In this document: in pieces, positions 59,475-64,000 of the stretch
Position numbering within the stretch: position 1 is the first letter of the stretch
Layout of the letters: each line of letters starts with the position of its first letter
Assembly (NCBI RefSeq): GCF_965363235.1
Contig: NC_134839.1
Location: 55,271,560-55,335,559, forward strand
DNA length: 64,000 nucleotides
From: Mytilus galloprovincialis
Lineage: Eukaryota > Mollusca > Bivalvia > Mytilida > Mytilidae
Reading direction: 5' to 3'
The notes under the pieces: model-generated
Told to the model about the DNA's origin: nothing
The model's database searches: none
Seen by the model: only the letters and a program-made list of their open reading frames with translations
Program-made: the position numbers and the translations under genes

Positions 59475-59618
59475 TTGTATTGTATTGTATTGTATTGTAT
59501 TGTATTGTATTGTATTGTATTGTATTGTATTGTATTGTATTGTATTGTATTGTATTGTATTGTGTATTGTATTGTATTGTATTGTATTGTATTGTATTGT
59601 ATTGTATTGTATTGTATT
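59475..59618. repeat. (ATTGT)n pentanucleotide array 1, about 28 units
   Basis: Nearly perfect array with one 3-bp-shifted interruption (TTGTGTATTG at about 59562). Open frames on both strands (YNTIQ or IVLYC repeats) are artefacts of a 5-bp period, which keeps all three frames open. Confidence 0.95.
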
Positions 59619-59689
59619 GCATTTTATTTTATTAACCAACTAAGTACACTATTGCCAAAAATGACTGGTTAGTAAAAATAACATATTTT

Positions 59690-59842
59690 CTGTAATGGCC
59701 CTGTTTTTCTGTAATAGCCCTGTTTTTTCTGTAATGGCCCTGTTTTTCTGTAATGGCCCTGTTTTTTCTGTAATGGCCCTGTTTTTTCTGTAATGGCCCT
59801 GTTTTTCTGTAATGGCCCTGTTTTTCTGTAATGGCCCTGTAT
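59690..59842. repeat. Minisatellite, about eight units of 17-20 bp
   Basis: Unit CTGTAATGGCCCTGTTTTT, varying mainly in T-run length. It shares AATGGCCCTGTT with the palindrome at 60264-60410. Confidence 0.9.
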
Positions 59843-59989
59843 TAATGCCCGGTTTGTCTGTATAAAGCACAGTTAGGGTTTTTAATAAAGTTAATAAAAT
59901 TAAATTGTAAAGAGTATAATACTTTTTTGTATTTTATTTAATTTAGTAACCAGCAACCAACATTAAAGAACCATATATAGGGATCACCA

Positions 59990-60152
59990 GGCCCGTAGCC
60001 AGGAATTTCCAAGGGGGGGGGGGGTTCGTTGGACTCATGAACTCGACTTTAACAGTCACAATTTGAACAAAACGTTGACTTTAACAGTGCTTATTTGATT
60101 TCAAGGGGGGGGGGGTTCGTCCGAACCCCCCGAACCCCCCCATGGCTACGGG
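59990..60152. mobile_element. MITE-like element with GGCCCGTAGCCA ends
   Basis: GGCCCGTAGCCAGGAATTTC followed by G-rich GGGGTTCG on the left; CGAACCCCCC and ATGGCTACGGG inverted on the right. Clear target duplications were not found. Confidence 0.6.
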
Positions 60153-60263
60153 TATGGATCACTGTTCCTCCTGTTTTTCAACACATAACTTCTGTCAACT
60201 TAATATCTTGGATATTTGGTATATTAACACATACACTTTTATTCAGTTGGTTAATAAATGTAT

Positions 60264-60410
60264 TAAGAAATGGGTGTTTTTATAATGGCTCTGTTATATG
60301 TCCTCGGTCAGTAATAATGGCCTCGGATGTCTGTAATTACAGACTTCCTCGACCATTATAACAGACCTTGGACATATAACAGGGCCATTATAAAAACACC
60401 CATTCATTAA
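60264..60410. repeat. Long near-perfect palindrome (147 bp)
   Basis: The arms share AATGGGTGTTTTTATAATGG, CTGTTATATGTCC and GTCTGTAATTACAGAC at the centre, with scattered mismatches. It directly precedes pentanucleotide array 2. Likely a foldback element or cruciform-forming site. Confidence 0.8.
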
Positions 60411-60413
60411 TAC

Positions 60414-60565
60414 TATTGTATTGTATTGTATTGTATTGTATTGTATTGTATTGTATTGTATTGTATTGTATTGTATTGTATTGTATTGTATTGTATTGTA
60501 TTGTATTGTATTGTATTGTATTGTATTGTATTGTATTGTATTGTATTGTATTGTATTGTATTGTA
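60414..60565. repeat. (ATTGT)n pentanucleotide array 2, about 30 units
   Basis: Uninterrupted array in the same orientation as array 1, 800 bp away. A short TATTGTATTGTAT echo lies at about 60586. Confidence 0.95.
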
Positions 60566-61521
60566 AACGACCAGTAATGATAAGTTATTGTATTGTATAA
60601 AACGAACAATAATAATAAATTTATTAAAGACCAATTTGAATTATTTATATACCAATCAATAATCTGACTTATGATACAATAACAGTATACAATAGTTGTG
60701 CCTTAAAAGTTTTAAATCTATCTGTTCAAAAATTTCTAACTGCATATAAAAAAATATTTGACTATGGTTGAATGAGAAAATTGATATTGTTTTCGTCTAT
60801 TTATCATTTAAAATGTGAATAAATTAATAAATGAAATAACTGTAAAGGGAGGTTATTATAACATGCTAAAACAAGTCCAATCTTAACCATTTTCGAGTAA
60901 TCGTTTTGATCAAATCATAATAAAAACAATCAACGTATACAAAAATGGTAAGTTTCTATTTTTATCAGAAAATATATGGCAGTACATGTAAAACAGTCAA
61001 TGTTAATATGACAAACTCGGTTATAAGTTTTTACATTCCATATATTTGCCAGGCTGAACACATTTTTATCTCTTTCTGTGTCTAAACATTTGAATGCATG
61101 GCAAAGTCCTACTGTCAACCTGAAAAAATAAAAACACCCAATTAAATGTTAACAAAAAAGGATGTTCGACTGCTTAACCCTTTTCTTTTAACTACAAATT
61201 TATATTAGAAAAGAAAGTACTTTATTAAAACAAAAATATCAGATTAAAAAAAAGTTTGTATACACATGCAAATTTTGCTCATGAGAATATCACATAAATT
61301 TTACGTGAAATTCACCTCAAACGAGCTTATAAATGAAGCTCGAATGAAAATCATCTTCCTGACCTTTATCACGGACGGTCCCTATTACAGGACCTACTTA
61401 TTGAGTTAATTTTCGTTCTGAATAAGCATGATCGAACTATTTGCCACTGGACAAACAAACAACATCATTTTAATTTTGCAATGAATTTGTTCATTAAAAT
61501 TTTAAGTAGCATTTATCACAT
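60566..61521. other. Intergenic, nothing recognised
   Basis: AT-rich DNA. No motif in any frame; the 62-codon minus frame at 60930-61118 looks like chance. Confidence 0.45.
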
Positions 61522-61774
61522 CGCATTTCATTGAGTGTGTAGCCAAAGGTAATATCTTTGGTTAGCTTGCTTGTTAGCTGAACCGTGAAGTCATTGTTAG
61601 GTTAGGTAAACTACCCCCACTTTAAGAATAGACTAGTCCGACAGAAAACCAATCTATCTGTCTGTTCTACTTCAAAAGGAGGGTGGTATACCTGATATAA
61701 CAATGACTTCACGGTTCAGCTAACAAGCAAGCTAACCAAAGATATAACATTGGCTACACACTTGATGAAATGCG
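61522..61774. mobile_element. Foldback element with about 80-bp arms
   Basis: The left arm (CGCATTTCATTGAGTGTGTA ... TTGGTTAGCTTGCTTGTTAG) is matched inverted on the right. The central 45-bp stretch CTTTGGTTAGCTTGCTTGTT to AAGTCATTGTTA is perfect. About 80-90 bp of unique sequence lies between. No coding content. Confidence 0.8.
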
Positions 61775-61806
61775 CTGTAAATGTCTATGTGATAGTGGTA
61801 TAGTGT

Positions 61807-61962
61807 CAGGCGCGGATCCAGCCATTTTAAAAAGGGGGTTCCCAACCCAGAGTAAAAAAAGGGGGGGGTTCCAACTATATGCTCCCATTCAAATGCAATT
61901 GATCGGCCAAAAAAAGGGGGGTTCCACCCCCGGACCCCCCCCCCCCTTTGGATCCGCCACTG
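61807..61962. mobile_element. 156-bp MITE with CAGTGGCGGATCCA-type ends and AGTGT duplication
   Basis: Left CAGGCGCGGATCCAGCC; right, read inverted, CAGTGGCGGATCCAAAG. AGTGT flanks at 61802-61806 and 61963-61967. G- and C-rich tracts fill the middle. Single related ends occur at about 1388 (CAGTGGCGGATCCAGGGG) and 54778. Confidence 0.7.
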
Positions 61963-62446
61963 AGTGTGTCCGGCCACAATGTCTGGAAAGCTAAGATTTG
62001 GTTCTGATAGGTCAGATTTATTTGCGGTACTAGTAAGATGCTATAGTTCCAGAGGCGGACGTAAGAGGGGAGAAAGAGCTATATGTATATTAGTTAATGC
62101 ATATGTTTCATGTTTTACTCCTAACGTTGTGTAGTTTTTTTCCTCTTTTTCAAAATCCTGGATCCGCATCTGAATTTACACATTTTATTATTTATAAACA
62201 CGTGATTATAAATGGGTATTACATCAATACTATACTGGTATTACATCTATGGTATACAGTTGATTATGTAGAAGAATACGATCGGCTCGATTATCGGTTA
62301 AAAGGGACGTTAAACAACATGAATCTTTACTAAATAAAAACAACAACAACAACAAAATATGTGTGCATGCTATCAAGGATTTGTATAGTAAGGCTTTTCA
62401 AATCCTTGATGTAATATAAACATATACACATACTCTCATTGTTTAC

Positions 62447-62587
62447 CTTACAATCTTCTTTTCCCGGAAGTTCTTCACTGATACTTGTGAATTTGTGATC
62501 TGTGATGGACTGTGTAAGACAAAGCCTTAATCCATGGGTTGTATTCATATTCCCATAACCAGTATCGGAAGAAATTGTATAATAAAC
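62447..62587 (-). CDS. Candidate internal exon, function unknown
   Basis: Between an acceptor-like ATTTTTCGGAG and a good donor GTAAG|GTAAAC, one frame is open for exactly 47 codons with protein-like composition: VYYTISSDTGYGN, then RLCLTQSITDHKFTS and ISEELPGKEDCK. A second frame over the same bases (62475-62666) reads MKRFSKVVILMFSLFFGGLL, a plausible signal anchor, so the true frame is unclear. No partner exons or recognised family. Treat as a hypothesis. Confidence 0.25.
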
Positions 62588-62589
62588 CT

Positions 62590-63290
62590 CCGAAAAATAG
62601 AGAAAACATCAGAATAACCACTTTGCTAAACCGTTTCATCGTATTTCCATTCTGACTAATATACACACAATATACCGGTTTGGCTTAAGAAATTTTAATC
62701 GATCACAGGTATTTAAACCATTTTATTGACTATACATGTATAGTCTAACCACTACCTGGGACATAATATAAGTATAATACTCCCAACCATTGCACACTGC
62801 TATATATAAAATTTTAAAATAGCACCTGCTTAATCAAAATACCCAGCGTCAAACATACAACTAAAATAGGGGGGACACTGGCACTTGTTTCTATCGATGC
62901 GAGAGCAAGTATATATATATATGTGTTCTCGACAAATGTTTCCACACCTATAAAAAAAAAACATACTTTAGACCTGGATTGCATGCTTTATTTTATTACT
63001 AGTAGTTGCTTTTTGGCTTTGAACTAGCTTTCAGGAACAAGCACTCGCAGTTCTGTGCCATACGGTGACCTATAGTTGTAAATTTTTGTGTCATTTGGTA
63101 TCTTATGATGAGTTGTCTCATTGGCAATCATTTTTTTTATATCTATAGTTTCAACCAAAATGTATTGTACAAAAAAAGGGAAACGATTTTGAATACTTTT
63201 CCTGAGTGCCCGAAATGTTATCAGTATATAAATGGATCCGATTGCTTTATAACATATAACTCAATGTGACAAACCGTTCATAGTGACGTT
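62590..63290. other. Intergenic, no gene seen
   Basis: AT-rich, with a short (TA)n run near 62910 and a SINE-like relic around 63040-63145 (TTCTGTGCCATACGGTGACC, GATGAGTTGTCTCATTGGCA). Confidence 0.45.
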
Positions 63291-63297
63291 TTAAACC

Positions 63298-63355
63298 AAA
63301 GGCTTGAAAGAGCCTGTGTCGCTCACATTGGTCTATGTGCATATCGAACAAAGGA
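63298..63355 (-). repeat. Isolated tail of family P3
   Basis: AGAGCCTGTGTCGCTCAC followed by ATTGGTCTATGTGCATAT is the inverse of the right end of the elements at 36984 and 39064. No body or head is attached. Confidence 0.65.
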
Positions 63356-63446
63356 CACTGTCCAACATTGTAGACGAGAATATAATTTATGACAACAATC
63401 TGTTTTGTTGATCTTGTATTGCTCATCATTTAGTTTAGTTTCTATC

Positions 63447-63600
63447 TAGATATAGGAAGATATGGTATGAGTGCCAATGAGACAACTCTCCATCCAAATA
63501 ACAATTTATAGAAGTAAACCATTATAGGTCAATGTGCGGCCTTCAACACGGAGCCTTGGCTCACACCGAACAACAACACAAGCTATAAAGGGCCCCAAAA
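63447..63600 (-). repeat. Dispersed SINE-like repeat, copy on minus strand
   Basis: Inverse of 58490-58625: AGATATAGGAAGATATGGTA, GAGACAACTCTCCATCCAAA, TAGGTCAATGTGCGGCCTTC, CGGAGCCTTGGCTCACACCG. The two copies differ at only a few sites. Nothing is recognised from here to the window end. Confidence 0.65.
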
Positions 63601-64000
63601 TTACTAGTGTCAATTAAACCATTCAAACGTGAAAACCAACGGTCTAATCTATATAATCTTTAGTTTATACTACAAACACAAAAGAGAATAAAAAAATCCT
63701 TAATTCAGGACTGGGCAATCATTACTGTAAAGAGTGACAGCCTACTACCTATAAGAACGAAATGTGACTTGTTGGTAGATCTTGCCTTGGCTTGCTGACA
63801 TGTTTGTGGTTTTAAGTGTCTATTTATCTAGTATACTTTTCATCTTGTTTTAGCAATCCCCCCAAACTCCAAAATAATGATAAAAATTGTCATTAAAGGA
63901 CATTAACTCCAAAGAGAGGTTGGCGATGTCCTCTGTATTGTCGTATTGTGAATCTTATCTTGCTGATAATTTTTGCTTAGTAATGTTTTTATCTATTACA

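Noticed and set aside
59382..59672. Long open frames on both strands encoding YNTIQ or IVLYC repeats (also 60388-60634)
   Set aside because: They arise from the (ATTGT)n arrays; a 5-bp period with no stop opens every frame. No start context or flanking coding signal.
49649..60152. Possible CRISPR-like arrays (regular short repeats at 58103-58219 and 59690-59842)
   Set aside because: Direct tandem units without spacers, in an animal genome; these are ordinary minisatellites.

Overview
This window is animal nuclear DNA, most likely from a bivalve mollusc and probably a mytilid mussel. Coding sequence is split by GT-AG introns of 80 bp to more than 8 kb, the background is AT-rich, and most of the DNA is transposon-derived. 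Several repeat families have the layout I know from bivalve genomes: a hairpin head, a CGT- or GTCC-rich microsatellite, and a body built of tandem units. The species call is inference; the eukaryotic and animal calls rest on the two host genes.

Host genes. Two genes lie head to head. On the minus strand, 16713 down to beyond base 1 is a BET-family double-bromodomain gene (BRD2/3/4 type). Six coding exons are visible, covering the first bromodomain and the conserved basic motif that follows it; the second bromodomain lies off the left edge. On the plus strand, 21646..43226 is a complete WDR5 gene: 13 coding exons, 352 residues, seven WD40 repeats. One gene reads acetyl-lysine on chromatin and the other is the core scaffold of the MLL/SET1 histone H3K4 methyltransferases. 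The human BRD3 and WDR5 genes are also divergent neighbours, so this may be an old linkage.

Layout. 1-16.7 kb: BET gene; introns hold a four-copy tandem repeat with a MITE inside it and three members of a 3-bp-TSD, GGCC-ended element family. 16.7-21.6 kb: intergenic space with the BET 5' side, a dead jockey/CR1-like LINE and a fourth GGCC element carrying a gene-like, frameshifted ORF. 21.6-43.2 kb: WDR5. Intron 7 holds a 4.3-kb hAT-like unit with an intact Penelope-like retroelement nested in it: an RT plus GIY-YIG ORF, a second ORF with two C2H2 fingers and SUMO-interaction-like motifs, and a hammerhead-ribozyme-like motif. Intron 4 holds a decayed duplicate of exon 5, and intron 11 two hairpin-headed repeats. 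43.2-64 kb: no convincing gene; a mosaic of MITEs (several with clear TSDs), nested and inverted repeat copies, a pentanucleotide array pair, minisatellites and foldback elements, plus one weak candidate exon near 62.5 kb.

Most promising for follow-up: the Penelope-like element with its accessory finger ORF, the BRD-WDR5 divergent pair, the ghost exon in WDR5 intron 4, and the GGCC element family.
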